From: Clostridia bacterium
Lineage (GTDB): Bacteria > Bacillota > Clostridia > Christensenellales > Aristaeellaceae
DNA length: 51,453 nucleotides
Direction: 5' to 3'
NCBI GenBank assembly: GCA_017512905.1
Contig: JAFWEL010000097.1
Span: 1-51,453 of the forward strand
Of this stretch, positions 26,104 to 35,895 are shown one piece after another. Position numbers and translations under genes: made by a program. Numbering within the stretch: position 1 is the stretch's first letter; each line of letters begins with the position of its first letter. The notes under the pieces were generated by a model. It was not told the origin of the DNA and did not search any database. It saw only the letters and a list, made by a program, of their open reading frames with translations.

Positions 26104-26652
26104 TCAAAACAACTGACCGGACAGGAGTGTCATCAGCAGTGCCTCCAGCTGGCCGGCGCTGCTGGAGCAGCCCTCCTGGGCGTATCGTCGCGCCACGCAG
26201 GCGATGCCCCCGGCGTAGAAGGATGCGGCGTAGCTGCGGGTACAGGGGTCGGCCTTCGGCAGGAAATCATTACAGCTGTCCATCGCTTCGAAGAAGGTGT
26301 CGTAGAGCAGGTAGTCGATGTGGTTGTCCACCAGCAGCCGGATCAGCCCCTGATTGCGCAGCATATATGCGCTGTAGCCCCGGCACAGCTGGCGCAGCAG
26401 GTCTCCCCGGCAGGCCGCCGGCTTCGGCCCGTCCAGTGCCGGGCTGTCGCAGGCGTTCGCCTGGAGCGTGAAAACCATCACGTTTTCCCGGCTGGTAAAC
26501 AGGGTGTAGAAGGTCTGCCGGGAAATGCCCGCCGCCTTGCAGACCTCGCTGACGGTGATCTGCGCAAAGGGCTTCTGACCCAGCAGCGCCATCATCGCGT
26601 TGGCGATCTGCCGCTGGGATTGCAGCGCCGTCTTGTTGGTTCCACAGTACAT
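26104..26652 (-). CDS. TetR-family regulator divergent from lon
   Basis: A 182-residue regulator. The N-terminal HTH is QITVSEVCKAAGISRQTFYTLFTSRENVM at about residues 30-60; the C-terminal ligand or dimer domain is typical of small TetR proteins with several Cys residues. The ATG 26652 follows GAGGTG by 5 nt. It is transcribed away from lon from overlapping promoters that contain two TTGACA-N2-TGTCAA palindromes, so it most likely represses both itself and lon. The inducer is unknown. Confidence 0.88.
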   Translation of the reverse strand: MYCGTNKTALQSQRQIANAMMALLGQKPFAQITVSEVCKAAGISRQTFYTLFTSRENVMVFTLQANACDSPALDGPKPAACRGDLLRQLCRGYSAYMLRNQGLIRLLVDNHIDYLLYDTFFEAMDSCNDFLPKADPCTRSYAASFYAGGIACVARRYAQEGCSSSAGQLEALLMTLLSGQLF

Positions 26653-26680
26653 AAGCGCACCTCGTTTGTGAATTGTAAAT

Positions 26681-26750
26681 ATTATAGCAAAATACTTGAC
26701 ATCTGTCAATGTTAGTTGTATTATATTCGCAACCTTGACAGGTGTCAAGG
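26681..26750. promoter_or_regulatory. Overlapping divergent promoters with two TetR-type operators
   Basis: Plus strand (lon): TTGACA 26696-26701, 17 bp, TATTAT 26719-26724. Minus strand (tetR): TTGACA 26709-26704, 17 bp, TATAAT 26686-26681. The two -35 hexamers are the two arms of one palindrome, TTGACATCTGTCAA (26696-26709). A second palindrome CCTTGACAGGTGTCAAGG (26733-26750) lies at the predicted lon transcript start. Confidence 0.85.
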
Positions 26751-26767
26751 TGAAAGGAGGCTGCAAC

Positions 26768-29068
26768 ATGACGATTCTGCCCATTTATAATATCATCGCC
26801 CTGCCCGGTGCGAAGCTTTGGCTGCAAACCGAGATCTATAACCAGTTCACCGACAGGACGCCCACCGTCGGTGAGCGCGTGACCCTGCTGGCCCAGAAGG
26901 AAGAAAGGGACTGGAGCCAGGCGACGGTGGACAACTTCCAGCCCATCGGTGTGGTGGGCACCGTGTCCGTCGTCAACGACAACGGCTTCATGTGCATCGA
27001 CCTGCAAAATCGCGTGAACGTGCAAGAGATCACCCGTCTGCCCGGCGGCAGCTTCTCCATGACCCTCTCCCGCCGGGCGGACATGGACGACCTGGACCGG
27101 GAGGATGCCCGGCGCAGGCTCACCGAGGTGAAGGACCGGGTGCTGGCCTTTTCCAAAGGGCAGCAGTGGGAGGGCATGATTCGCAATTTCGCCGCCCATT
27201 GGGACAACCTGTGGACGGTGGGCGTATCCCTTTCCCCCTGGCTGAGCCTGCCCGCGGAGGAGCGCTACGCGCTGATCGCCGAGGACAGCCTGCAAAGGCG
27301 GTTCGATCTGCTGGAGCGCATGCTGATGGAGGGCCTGGAGCGCATTGATGTGCAGGTGGAGGCCCGATCCGCCCAGAAGGAGGACCACGAAAAGCTGTAC
27401 CGGGAATCCGCCATCAAGAAGCAGATCGAATACCTGCAAAAGGAGCTGGACGCCATGCACCCGGAGAACGTCTCCGAAGCGCGGCGGCTGGAGCTGAAGC
27501 TGGAGGAGGCCGGCATGAACGAGGCGGCGCTCAAGGAGGGTCGCAAGGTGCTGAACCGGCTAAAGGGCGAGGGCTCCAACAGCCCCGAGGCGGGCATGCT
27601 CACCGACTGGCTGGACCTGCTCACCAGCCTGCCCTGGAAGAAAGCCGAAGCGAAGCCGATTTCCATGGACGACGCCCGGGCGGCGCTGAACGCGGGCCAT
27701 TCCGGGCTGGACAGGGTGAAGAAGCGCATCCTCCAGCAGATCGCGGTGATGCGCCTGAAGGGAAAGCAGAGCGGCTCCATCCTCTGCTTCGTGGGCGCGC
27801 CCGGCACCGGCAAGACGAGCATCGGCGAATCCATCGCCAGGGCGCTGGGCCGGGAATACGTGCGGGTGTCACTGGGCGGCGTGCGGGACGAGGCCGACAT
27901 CCGCGGCCACCGGCGCACCTATATCGGGGCCATGCCCGGTCGCATCATCGACGGCATCCACAAGTGCGGGGCGAACAACCCGGTGATGGTGCTGGACGAG
28001 GTGGACAAGCTGTCCCAGTCCTATAACGGCGACCCGGCCAGCGCGCTGCTGGAGGTGCTGGACCCGGAGCAGAACTTCTCCTTCACCGACCACTACCTGA
28101 ACGTGCCCTTCGACCTGTCCGACGTGCTGTTCATCTGCACGGCGAACACGCTGGACACGATCCCGGAGCCGCTGATCAACCGCATGGAGGTCATCCGCTT
28201 CCAGGGGTACACGCCCATCGAGAAGCACGCCATCGCCGTCGAGCACCTGCTGCCCCGGGCCATGGAGGCGGTGGGCATCCCGGAGGGCGCGCTGACGGTC
28301 ACGGACGCGGCCATCGACGCCATCATCGAAAACTACACCCGGGAGGCGGGCGTGCGCGGCCTGAAGAAGCGGATGGACCAGCTGTGCCGCGGCGCGGCGG
28401 TGGCGCTGGTGGACGACGCCGGCGCGAAGCTGTCCGTCACCCCCGACAACCTGGCGGAATATATGGACGCGAGCCCCATCCGCCGCAAGCACGTGCCGGA
28501 ATCCGCCAAGCCCGGCATCGTCACCGGCCTGGCCTGGACCCCGGTGGGCGGCGACATCCTCTATATCCAGACGCTGCTGACCCGGGGGTCCGGGAAGATT
28601 ACCGTCACCGGCCAGCTGGGCGACGTGATGAAGGAGTCGGCCCAGATCGCCGTGAGCCTGGTGAAGGCCCTGCTGCCGGAGCCGGCCCAGGCGCTGGACG
28701 GCAGCGATTTGCACATCCACGTGCCCGACGGCGCGACGCCCAAGGACGGCCCCTCAGCGGGCATCACGCTGACCACCGCCCTGGCCTCCCTGCTGACCGG
28801 CGTCCCGGTGCCGCCCGACGTGGCCATGACCGGCGAGGTGTCGCTGCAGGGCGACGTCAACCCCATCGGCGGTCTGCCCGAAAAGCTGATGGCCGCCCAG
28901 CGCAGCGGCGTGACCCGGGTATTCATTCCCAGGGACAACGTGGACGACCTGAAGGACGTGGCCGAGGAGGTCCGGCAGGCGCTGAGGATCACCCCCGTCT
29001 CCACCGTGGAGGAGGTGCTCGTGGCGCTGGAGATCCCCGTCAACCCCGCCATGCCCCGGGCCATCTGA
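26768..29068 (+). CDS. lon: ATP-dependent Lon protease
   Basis: A 766-residue cytoplasmic AAA+ protease of the LonA type that unfolds and degrades damaged or regulatory proteins. The N-terminal substrate domain covers about 1-190, then a coiled coil (EKLYRESAIKKQIEYLQKELDAM), Walker A GAPGTGKTS, Walker B MVLDEVDK, sensor region CTANTLDTIPEPL, and the protease domain with catalytic Ser in KDGPSAGIT and Lys in NPIGGLPEKLMAAQRSG. The length is normal. The ATG follows AAAGGAGG by 7 nt. Control by an adjacent TetR protein is unusual, and this may be a second Lon of the cell. Confidence 0.96.
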   Translation: MTILPIYNIIALPGAKLWLQTEIYNQFTDRTPTVGERVTLLAQKEERDWSQATVDNFQPIGVVGTVSVVNDNGFMCIDLQNRVNVQEITRLPGGSFSMTLSRRADMDDLDREDARRRLTEVKDRVLAFSKGQQWEGMIRNFAAHWDNLWTVGVSLSPWLSLPAEERYALIAEDSLQRRFDLLERMLMEGLERIDVQVEARSAQKEDHEKLYRESAIKKQIEYLQKELDAMHPENVSEARRLELKLEEAGMNEAALKEGRKVLNRLKGEGSNSPEAGMLTDWLDLLTSLPWKKAEAKPISMDDARAALNAGHSGLDRVKKRILQQIAVMRLKGKQSGSILCFVGAPGTGKTSIGESIARALGREYVRVSLGGVRDEADIRGHRRTYIGAMPGRIIDGIHKCGANNPVMVLDEVDKLSQSYNGDPASALLEVLDPEQNFSFTDHYLNVPFDLSDVLFICTANTLDTIPEPLINRMEVIRFQGYTPIEKHAIAVEHLLPRAMEAVGIPEGALTVTDAAIDAIIENYTREAGVRGLKKRMDQLCRGAAVALVDDAGAKLSVTPDNLAEYMDASPIRRKHVPESAKPGIVTGLAWTPVGGDILYIQTLLTRGSGKITVTGQLGDVMKESAQIAVSLVKALLPEPAQALDGSDLHIHVPDGATPKDGPSAGITLTTALASLLTGVPVPPDVAMTGEVSLQGDVNPIGGLPEKLMAAQRSGVTRVFIPRDNVDDLKDVAEEVRQALRITPVSTVEEVLVALEIPVNPAMPRAI

Positions 29069-29083
29069 CCCGGCCGACGCCAT

Positions 29084-29147
29084 AAACCGCCGCCCACACC
29101 CCACGCCGAAGCGCCTTCGCGCTGGCAGGGTTGTGGGCGGCGGTTTT
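29084..29147 (+). terminator. Terminator of lon
   Basis: A 15-bp outer stem (29084-29098 with 29132-29146) with a smaller inner hairpin and a short T run. Confidence 0.85.
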
Positions 29148-29158
29148 GAGGAATACGG

Positions 29159-29195
29159 AAATTCTGATTTATCGCGTTGCGACAAATCAGAATTT
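29159..29195. repeat. 35-bp palindromic repeat, copy 3
   Basis: The same palindrome as at 7923 and 26042 with one changed pair (G-T) and loop GTT. It lies next to the broken end of the sugar-binding-protein pseudogene. Confidence 0.88.
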
Positions 29196-29249
29196 CCCCC
29201 ACCCTGACAAATTGCTTTGCTTCCAAAAAACAGGCCGGGGAGATTGCTT

Positions 29250-30216
29250 CCCAGCCCAGGGCCTCATAGCGGGCCAGCTGGACGTCGCCGGAGGACAGCC
29301 ACGCGGCCAGCGCGTCGCAGGCGGCCAGCTTGGCGTCGTCGGTCTGGGGCTTCACGCCCAGCATCTTGAAGCCGCCGAAACCGGACAGCTGGTAGCCGTC
29401 GATGGTGGGCAGCTTGGCGGCGGCGTAGTTGTCGCCGAAGAGCGCCTTGGCGGCCTCGGAATCCCAGGTGCCGTCCACGGTCGCGGCCACGTTGGTGGCG
29501 TTGGAGATGGAGGAGCCGTTGACGAAGGCGGGGCTCGCGGCCACCTTGATGATGCTCTTGAAGGCCTTCAGGCCGTTCTCGGAGGCGTAGTCCACGTTGC
29601 ACTTTGTCAGGTTGCCTTCGTTGTCGGAATCATAGGTCAGGGTGCAGCCCGCGCCAAAGAAGAAGGCGGTCTGGTACCAGCCGGAGTTCAGCTCCATGTA
29701 GAAGCTCTTGCCCGCGGCCTCGCAGTCGGCCAGGATCTGCGCCAGGGTGGAGGGATCGGTGACGACGCTCTTGTCGTAGTACAGGAAATAGCCGTTGTCG
29801 CTGGTCAGCGGATAGGCGTACATCTCGTCGCCCATGGTGACGGCGGAAACAGCGCCCGCGTCGTTCTCGGCCTTGACGGTCTCGGCGTTGCCGGGCTCCA
29901 CGACCTCCACCGCGCCGGCGGCCACCATGCGGGCCAGCTGGTCCTGGGCAAAGCCAAAGATGTCGGCGGCGGCTTCCACGTCGGTGATGGCCTTGCTGGC
30001 GGCGTCGCCCTCGCCCACCGCTTCGACGGTCACGTTCATATCGGCATATTCAGGGTTGGCCGCCTTGAAGGCATCGATCTGCCCGACGGTAAAGTCCACG
30101 GCCGCGTCGGCCACCCAAACCTTCAGATCGCCGCTGTAGCCGCCCTCGGCGAACGCGGAAGCTCACAGCGTCAGGGCCAGCGCGAAGGTCAGTACCAGTG
30201 CAAACAGCTTTTTCAT
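29250..30216 (-). pseudogene. Broken ABC sugar-binding protein gene
   Basis: The frame starts well (ATG 30216, AAGGAGG 6 nt upstream) with a signal peptide, but codon 18 is TGA (30165-30163), where relatives have a Cys or similar. After it the frame is intact: ASAFAEGGYSGDLKVWVADA, then a family 1 solute-binding (maltose-type) domain to QLARYEALGW near 29251. There the homology stops, about 80-100 residues early by comparison with the family, and repeat sequence begins. Both the stop and the lost 3' end argue for decay. No permease genes accompany it. Confidence 0.85.
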
Positions 30217-30329
30217 GGTAATCCTCCTTCATGTGTTGTTTTCCGCGGGCATTGCCCGCACATTGAACGCCATTATTATTGCATTCCGTTAAATAAATGT
30301 CAAAGGTTTTAGGACATCCGGACGGTTTT

Positions 30330-33300
30330 TCAGCGAATGATTGATCGCCGCCTGAGAGCGAGCAGCAGCGCCAGGGCCACGATCGCCACGGCGAGGGTGA
30401 GCGCCAGGTGGCTGTGGTCGCCGGTGTCCACCCCGTCCCGGACGGTGAGGACGACCTCCCGGCTGACGATCCGGTCGCCCCCGGCGTCGGTGACGACGCA
30501 GCGGAAGCGCGCGCCGTCCCACCTCTTTTCAATGTCCTTCCGGCTCAGGGTCGGCTGTGTGAAGCCGGGCAGGTCCACCCACTGTTCATGCTTGGGGTCC
30601 CACACCTGCCACTGGTAGCTATAGGGCGGCTTGCCGCCGGCGACCTCCACCTGGAAGGTCACGTCCTCCCCCGACTGGGCGGTCACGTCCCCGGGCTGCT
30701 TTGTGAAGCGCAGCGGGTCGCTTCCGCCGCGGGGGTAGATGGTGAAGCCGTTGTTCAGCACGGCGGTTTCCTTGATGCCCCGGGGGGTGAATTCGAACCG
30801 GGCGGACTGCACCTTGTCGGGGTCGAACAGCGCCTTCAGCGGCACGGAGATGGTGGTGGTCGTCCCGGCGGCCATCGCCTCGGGCCTGTAGGGCAGGCTG
30901 ACGTACGCCGGCTCGCTGCTGTTGTCCAGGTACATGGCGCAGGTCAGCTCAATCGCCTCATTGTTGTGATAGTAGTTGTGCAGCGTGATGTCCAGGATCT
31001 CGTCGCCCTTGTGATCGGTGCGCAGCCGGTGGCTGACGTCGATGTCGTGGACGTCGAAGTTGATCTCCAGGCTCTCGGGCGCGTCCACCTCCAGCGCGTA
31101 CAGGCTCACCGCGTCCTCGCCGGCGTTGGCGGCCAGCTCGTCCCGGTTTTGAAGCTCCAGCTTCCCGGTCTGTTCGTTCAGGGCGTAGTCCAGCCGGTGG
31201 ACGCCGTACTCCGCCAGCTTTTTCCGGTTCACCGCGGCGGTGGCGTTGCTCACCGTGCCCGCCTCGGCGAACAGCTCCGGATTCGTCTTCGCCAGGGCGG
31301 AGGCGGCCAGGTAGTTGTCGTAGACAGAGATATTGCACAGCTTCAGCCGCAAGTCGTAATTGCCGTGCCAGTCGTCGGGAACCTTGATGTTGCCCACGAA
31401 GCAGCCCATGGACCCGGGCACCAGCACGTCGGTGGACACGTAGCTGGAGCTGTTGCCCGCGTCCCTGTTGTTGGCCGACGACCAAATGGCCTGGGAAAAC
31501 CAGGTGCTGATCGCGTTTTCCTTCACGGTCCAGTCGTTCCGGCGGGGTGAATACTGGAAGTCCTTGTCCCGGTAGATGGCCTGCTCGCCGGTGGCCACGG
31601 TCCTTTCCCCGCCGTGGAACACCTTTGTATAGCTGCGGGCGGGAATCAGCAGGCCGGCGTGCAGGGTCTCGACCTTCTCGATTTCGTTGCCGTCCTTGTC
31701 CAGCAGCATCGCATCCACATCAAAGCTGCCGATGCCCATGTTGCCGTCGTTCAGCGCGGTGAACTGGGTGCGCAGGAAGTCGCCCTGGAGCGCCGTGGTC
31801 TCGATCATCGCCGCCTTTTGCAGCTTCATGGAGGTCGCCAGCGTGATGTCAAATTTGTACAACGTCGCATCCGGGATGCTCTGATCCTGCTCACCGGTAT
31901 CCGGTTTGACGGTGATATAGCCCACCTTATTGTCCGTCAGCGTGATCTCCTGGGGCACCGCCTTGTATTTCTGGCCATTATAGTCGACATCCGGCAGCGT
32001 GAACTCGGCGATCACCAGCTCGTCGGAAAAGGAATTGGTGGACGAATCGTAATACACGCCATTGATGCGCCAGACGTCCGGGTCGCTGTCCTTTGCCTTC
32101 GGCGCGGTGGACAGCCAGTAGAGGTACTGGGAAGCGCCGATGGACACGGCGTGGAATTCGGTGGCGGGGATGCTGAGGTCGTAATCCTTATAGGTAATGC
32201 TCACATCCCCCTTGTACACGGCTTCCTCCGAGCCATTTGTTATGCTCTTGGGCGCGACATAGATGCTCTTCAGGCGGTTTTCCACCCGGTCGCCCACCGT
32301 CTCCTGGTCCAGGTAGAATATCGTCTGGGAGAAGTTCTTCCCATCCGGAGCCAGCTGCTGGAGCAGCTCGAAGCTGCTGATGTTCCCCTCCGCCAGATCA
32401 ATGGCGTTCACGCAACGATCGCTCTCGAACCGGATATGGCCTTCCGACTTTTGTTCCATAGGATTAGCCGCCCATTTGTGGTTCATATAGTAATCGTGCA
32501 GCACGATATGGCAGGGCTGCTGGCCATAATTTCGCACCTCCAGCGCGACAAAGCCGGGAACCTTGGGATAGCGGGGATTGATCTCGGCGCCGTCGAAATC
32601 CAGGTTCATGCTGCGCATGTTCGAATGCAGCTGCACCCGTTTATAGGTGTAGCCCCCAATCAGCCGGCCCACATCCCCATAATCGTTGTGTACAAGGGCG
32701 TCCCCGCGAATCTCCATCACATCCTTGTCGGGCAGGATGTAAAACAGGTCGAACTGGGACGTCTTCTCATCGTCGTTCTGGCCGAACAGCGAACCGTAGA
32801 CCTCCACCTGGTTCATGCCGCTCTCTCCGGCCCACTCGATTTTGGGATGGCTGCATATCGGGGACAGGAAATTATCTACGGTAGGAAGCCAGGGGTATAA
32901 GAGAACTTTATTTATTGATAAGGGGATTATGGGCAACTTGATAACGTCGTTGAACTCCACATAGCAAACGACAATATTTGGATCCTGTTCCGTTCCGCCG
33001 GGTATGGGCTTGCCGTTTTCGTCTATCGATCTGGCGAGCACGGCGATCAGATGCAGGTACCTGCCGTCGTTGTAAACATCATAGCCGCATACCTTGTACT
33101 CATTATAATGGACAAACCGTTTGTATAGGTTACCAATAATAAAATCCCCGAGCGCGACATACCCCCATTTCCTGCTCTCGATAATGAGCTCGCGATCCGT
33201 GGTTGAATGCTTCATATAGAATAAAATTTCGTTACCACTGTAATTCACAGCCCGGATATCTGTGCCCTGAAATCTCGTTATCACGCGCTTCGCCGCCGGC

Positions 33301-35873
33301 GCCATCGCCGGATAGCGCGCCGGCTCGGTGCCCACGATGTCCACCTGTGGCGCTTTTGGGTCGTCCCCGGCATCGTCGTTGGCGTAGGCGGCGAACAGGC
33401 CCGCGGCCGCGTTGGCGTTGCTGCCGTTCGGGTAGACCTGGTACACGGGCGAATCCCATGCAGTCCGGGAATACTTGATCCAGAAGATCTCAAACCCGAC
33501 GGACACGATGGCCTGGAGGGTGATGGTGAAGGTGACGGGCGAATCCAGGTTGAGCGCCAAGATGATGTTGATCATGCCCATTGCGGAGACCCACGCCGAG
33601 GCCAGGCCCTTGATTCCAAAGCCCAGCGTGGCCGTCAGCGATATGCGAATGGTGATGGTGATGTTCTTGAGCGGCTTGAAGTGCGGGTCGTAGGGCTTGC
33701 CGTCCTTGTCCACCTTGAAGGTGACGTGAAAGCCGTCGACGCCGATGCCCGCGGAGAGGCTGAACACATAGCCGATGTACAGCGGCACGGGGCCGATGGT
33801 GAGCATCTGGGTGTATTCCTGGGTGAACACCACGTTGAGGCCCGCCATGAAGCTGAAGGCTCCCAGCGTTTTGGAGCCGTCCTCTTCAAATTTGCCCGAG
33901 CCGGCCACAAACGCGCCGAAATCCAGCTTCATGCGGGCCTGTCCCTCAATGGGCAGGATGCCCCTGTACATATTGCTGGCCATGCCGGTGGCCTGCTTCT
34001 TTTGGGCCACGCTGACCGCGTGCTCGTACCGCTTCATGGCCTTGTCGTAGTGCTCGGCCTCCGTGTTCTTCCAGGAGAATTTCTCCGTAGCGGATTGGGG
34101 AACCAGCGAGCTGCCCCAGGACACGGTGACATAGCCGACGGGGTCGTAAAACACCTTCGGCAGATTCTCCTCAAAGGGCAGGTTCACGCTCAGCTTGCCC
34201 CCGATGACGGGGATGTTGAAATCAAAGCCGAAGCCGCTGCCCAGGACCGAGGTCATGGGGTTGATGGGCTCCTGGCCGGTATAGATGGGCTGGTCCACCT
34301 TGGCGCGGATGGGCGTCAGCTTGGTATTGATCCTTTCCCCGGTCTCCCGGATGGTGAAATAGGGGGAATCCTCCCTGATCAGGCCGGTGGCCAGGCAGCG
34401 CTTGAAATCAGCGGTGTAAACATACCGGGTGCGGGTGTCCGAATCCCTGACGGGATCCTGTGTCGGCTTCATCTCCACCCACCGGGTCGCCAAATTGTCA
34501 TAATCGTAAGCCTTATAATGCAGCGTCGGGTTCACGGGGCGCTCGCCTTTGGCGTGGACGATTTCCAGCACGAAGCTGATTTGGGCGTCGTTCACCGGGG
34601 AAATCTCGGTCTTCTTGTCATCGTAGAGTATGTCGAAATTATTGAAGGTGCAGGAATAGGCATAGGGCTTGACGCTGCCTTCCGCGTTGCTCTGTACGGC
34701 TTCGCCCTCCGTCTCCGGGCCGGTCAGCGGCGTCAGGTCATAGATCAGGGGCGTGCCCTGGGTCACCAGCGCCCAGGGAATGTAAAAGCTGCGGTAGCCG
34801 GCGGCGCTGGCGTCCACCTCGATGATCAGCTCCATGCCGTAATCGTAGTCGTTGACGAACTTGGTGGCGTCGAACACGATGTTGCCGGTTTTTTCGGCCG
34901 AAACGCCCTCGATCACCGTATCGGGGTTGTTGTAGTCCTTCACCGTCGCCCTGACGCCGGCCAGGGGCACGCCATCGACGCCGTGGAACTCCAGGGCGAA
35001 CTCGTTCTTGTCGATGACCGTGATGTAAACGTCCCCGGGGTCGGCGTTGCCCAGCACGCTGCCGCCCGCCCCCAGCCGCGACAGGCGGGTGTCATTGCCC
35101 ACGACGCGGACCTGGTTGGCGGACACGTTGACGGTCTGCGGTTCGTCCACCGAGGTCAACAGCGCGTGCAGCCACCGGGAAAATTCCGGCTCTGTTTCAC
35201 CGTCGATGACGCTCTGGCAGATCTGCATCTCCCGCCGCTCCTGCCGGTCGAAGTCCAGCACCTGGCCGCGCAGGTCGGCCAGGGCGTCGGTGGCCTCGCG
35301 GACGCGCTGGGACAGGCGCAGCTGCTCGGTCTCGTACAGGCTGCCCGACCGGTTGGCCAGCGTCTCGGCAGTGCTCTCGATCAGCGCGGTGTAATCGCCC
35401 AGGCGATCCCTCAGGAAGTGGGCACTCTCCTCGATGACCTCGGTGTCGAACATGAACTGGCGCAGCCTGTCCCCGTAGCCTGCAAATTCACCCGAGGTGA
35501 ATTTTGCGTAGGACGCCGGGTCGTCGGCCTGCATCCGCTCCAGCAGGCTGTCGGCGCGGCTGAACACGCTGACCACGTTGTAGAACTCCTTGGTCAGCTT
35601 GTCATCCAGCCAGTCGATGAGGGTCTGGGCGTCCCAGGTGTCCTCGGGCTCCATGCCGCTGTGATAGACGGTCTCCCTGGCCGCCAGCCGGAGCGTTGCC
35701 GCGCCGTCGGCGTTGGACTGGGGATAGTCCGGGTCCTGGCGCAGGCCGGCGATTTGCAGCGCGCGGTTCAGCTCGGCCTCGGTGATGGGATCGACGGTCT
35801 TTGCGAAGGCCGTCCAGGGCAGCGCCTGGGAGAGCATAACGAGAGCGAGAATCAGGGCGAATGCTTTTTTCAT
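30330..35873 (-). CDS. Giant exported, membrane-anchored protein with C-terminal Ig-like domain
   Basis: An 1847-residue protein I cannot assign to a family. Seen in order: signal peptide (1-24, ending TAFA), a helical and coiled-coil-prone region (about 80-250), a carboxypeptidase-regulatory-like beta segment (VDGVPLAGVRATVKDYNNPDTVIEG, about 290-320), a hydrophobic Gly-rich beta region (about 570-830), long beta-rich stretches, an Ig-like domain (about 1724-1813, TAQSGEDVTFQVEVAGGKPPYSYQWQV), one membrane helix (about 1822-1839) and an RRR tail. The end recalls a sortase signal (TGD, helix, Arg) but lacks LPxTG. It starts 22 bp after the foldase gene with GGAGG 7 nt upstream, so the foldase may help it fold outside the cell. 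An adhesin or surface-scaffold role is inference. Confidence 0.85.
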   Translation of the reverse strand: MKKAFALILALVMLSQALPWTAFAKTVDPITEAELNRALQIAGLRQDPDYPQSNADGAATLRLAARETVYHSGMEPEDTWDAQTLIDWLDDKLTKEFYNVVSVFSRADSLLERMQADDPASYAKFTSGEFAGYGDRLRQFMFDTEVIEESAHFLRDRLGDYTALIESTAETLANRSGSLYETEQLRLSQRVREATDALADLRGQVLDFDRQERREMQICQSVIDGETEPEFSRWLHALLTSVDEPQTVNVSANQVRVVGNDTRLSRLGAGGSVLGNADPGDVYITVIDKNEFALEFHGVDGVPLAGVRATVKDYNNPDTVIEGVSAEKTGNIVFDATKFVNDYDYGMELIIEVDASAAGYRSFYIPWALVTQGTPLIYDLTPLTGPETEGEAVQSNAEGSVKPYAYSCTFNNFDILYDDKKTEISPVNDAQISFVLEIVHAKGERPVNPTLHYKAYDYDNLATRWVEMKPTQDPVRDSDTRTRYVYTADFKRCLATGLIREDSPYFTIRETGERINTKLTPIRAKVDQPIYTGQEPINPMTSVLGSGFGFDFNIPVIGGKLSVNLPFEENLPKVFYDPVGYVTVSWGSSLVPQSATEKFSWKNTEAEHYDKAMKRYEHAVSVAQKKQATGMASNMYRGILPIEGQARMKLDFGAFVAGSGKFEEDGSKTLGAFSFMAGLNVVFTQEYTQMLTIGPVPLYIGYVFSLSAGIGVDGFHVTFKVDKDGKPYDPHFKPLKNITITIRISLTATLGFGIKGLASAWVSAMGMINIILALNLDSPVTFTITLQAIVSVGFEIFWIKYSRTAWDSPVYQVYPNGSNANAAAGLFAAYANDDAGDDPKAPQVDIVGTEPARYPAMAPAAKRVITRFQGTDIRAVNYSGNEILFYMKHSTTDRELIIESRKWGYVALGDFIIGNLYKRFVHYNEYKVCGYDVYNDGRYLHLIAVLARSIDENGKPIPGGTEQDPNIVVCYVEFNDVIKLPIIPLSINKVLLYPWLPTVDNFLSPICSHPKIEWAGESGMNQVEVYGSLFGQNDDEKTSQFDLFYILPDKDVMEIRGDALVHNDYGDVGRLIGGYTYKRVQLHSNMRSMNLDFDGAEINPRYPKVPGFVALEVRNYGQQPCHIVLHDYYMNHKWAANPMEQKSEGHIRFESDRCVNAIDLAEGNISSFELLQQLAPDGKNFSQTIFYLDQETVGDRVENRLKSIYVAPKSITNGSEEAVYKGDVSITYKDYDLSIPATEFHAVSIGASQYLYWLSTAPKAKDSDPDVWRINGVYYDSSTNSFSDELVIAEFTLPDVDYNGQKYKAVPQEITLTDNKVGYITVKPDTGEQDQSIPDATLYKFDITLATSMKLQKAAMIETTALQGDFLRTQFTALNDGNMGIGSFDVDAMLLDKDGNEIEKVETLHAGLLIPARSYTKVFHGGERTVATGEQAIYRDKDFQYSPRRNDWTVKENAISTWFSQAIWSSANNRDAGNSSSYVSTDVLVPGSMGCFVGNIKVPDDWHGNYDLRLKLCNISVYDNYLAASALAKTNPELFAEAGTVSNATAAVNRKKLAEYGVHRLDYALNEQTGKLELQNRDELAANAGEDAVSLYALEVDAPESLEINFDVHDIDVSHRLRTDHKGDEILDITLHNYYHNNEAIELTCAMYLDNSSEPAYVSLPYRPEAMAAGTTTTISVPLKALFDPDKVQSARFEFTPRGIKETAVLNNGFTIYPRGGSDPLRFTKQPGDVTAQSGEDVTFQVEVAGGKPPYSYQWQVWDPKHEQWVDLPGFTQPTLSRKDIEKRWDGARFRCVVTDAGGDRIVSREVVLTVRDGVDTGDHSHLALTLAVAIVALALLLALRRRSIIR

Positions 35874-35895
35874 GGGGTTGCCTCCGTCGTCCGTA

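Noticed and set aside
28561-29250. Continuation of the sugar-binding-protein frame past 29250 into the antisense strand of lon
   Set aside because: Family similarity ends near 29251. The rest reads through a palindromic repeat, the lon terminator and the opposite strand of lon.
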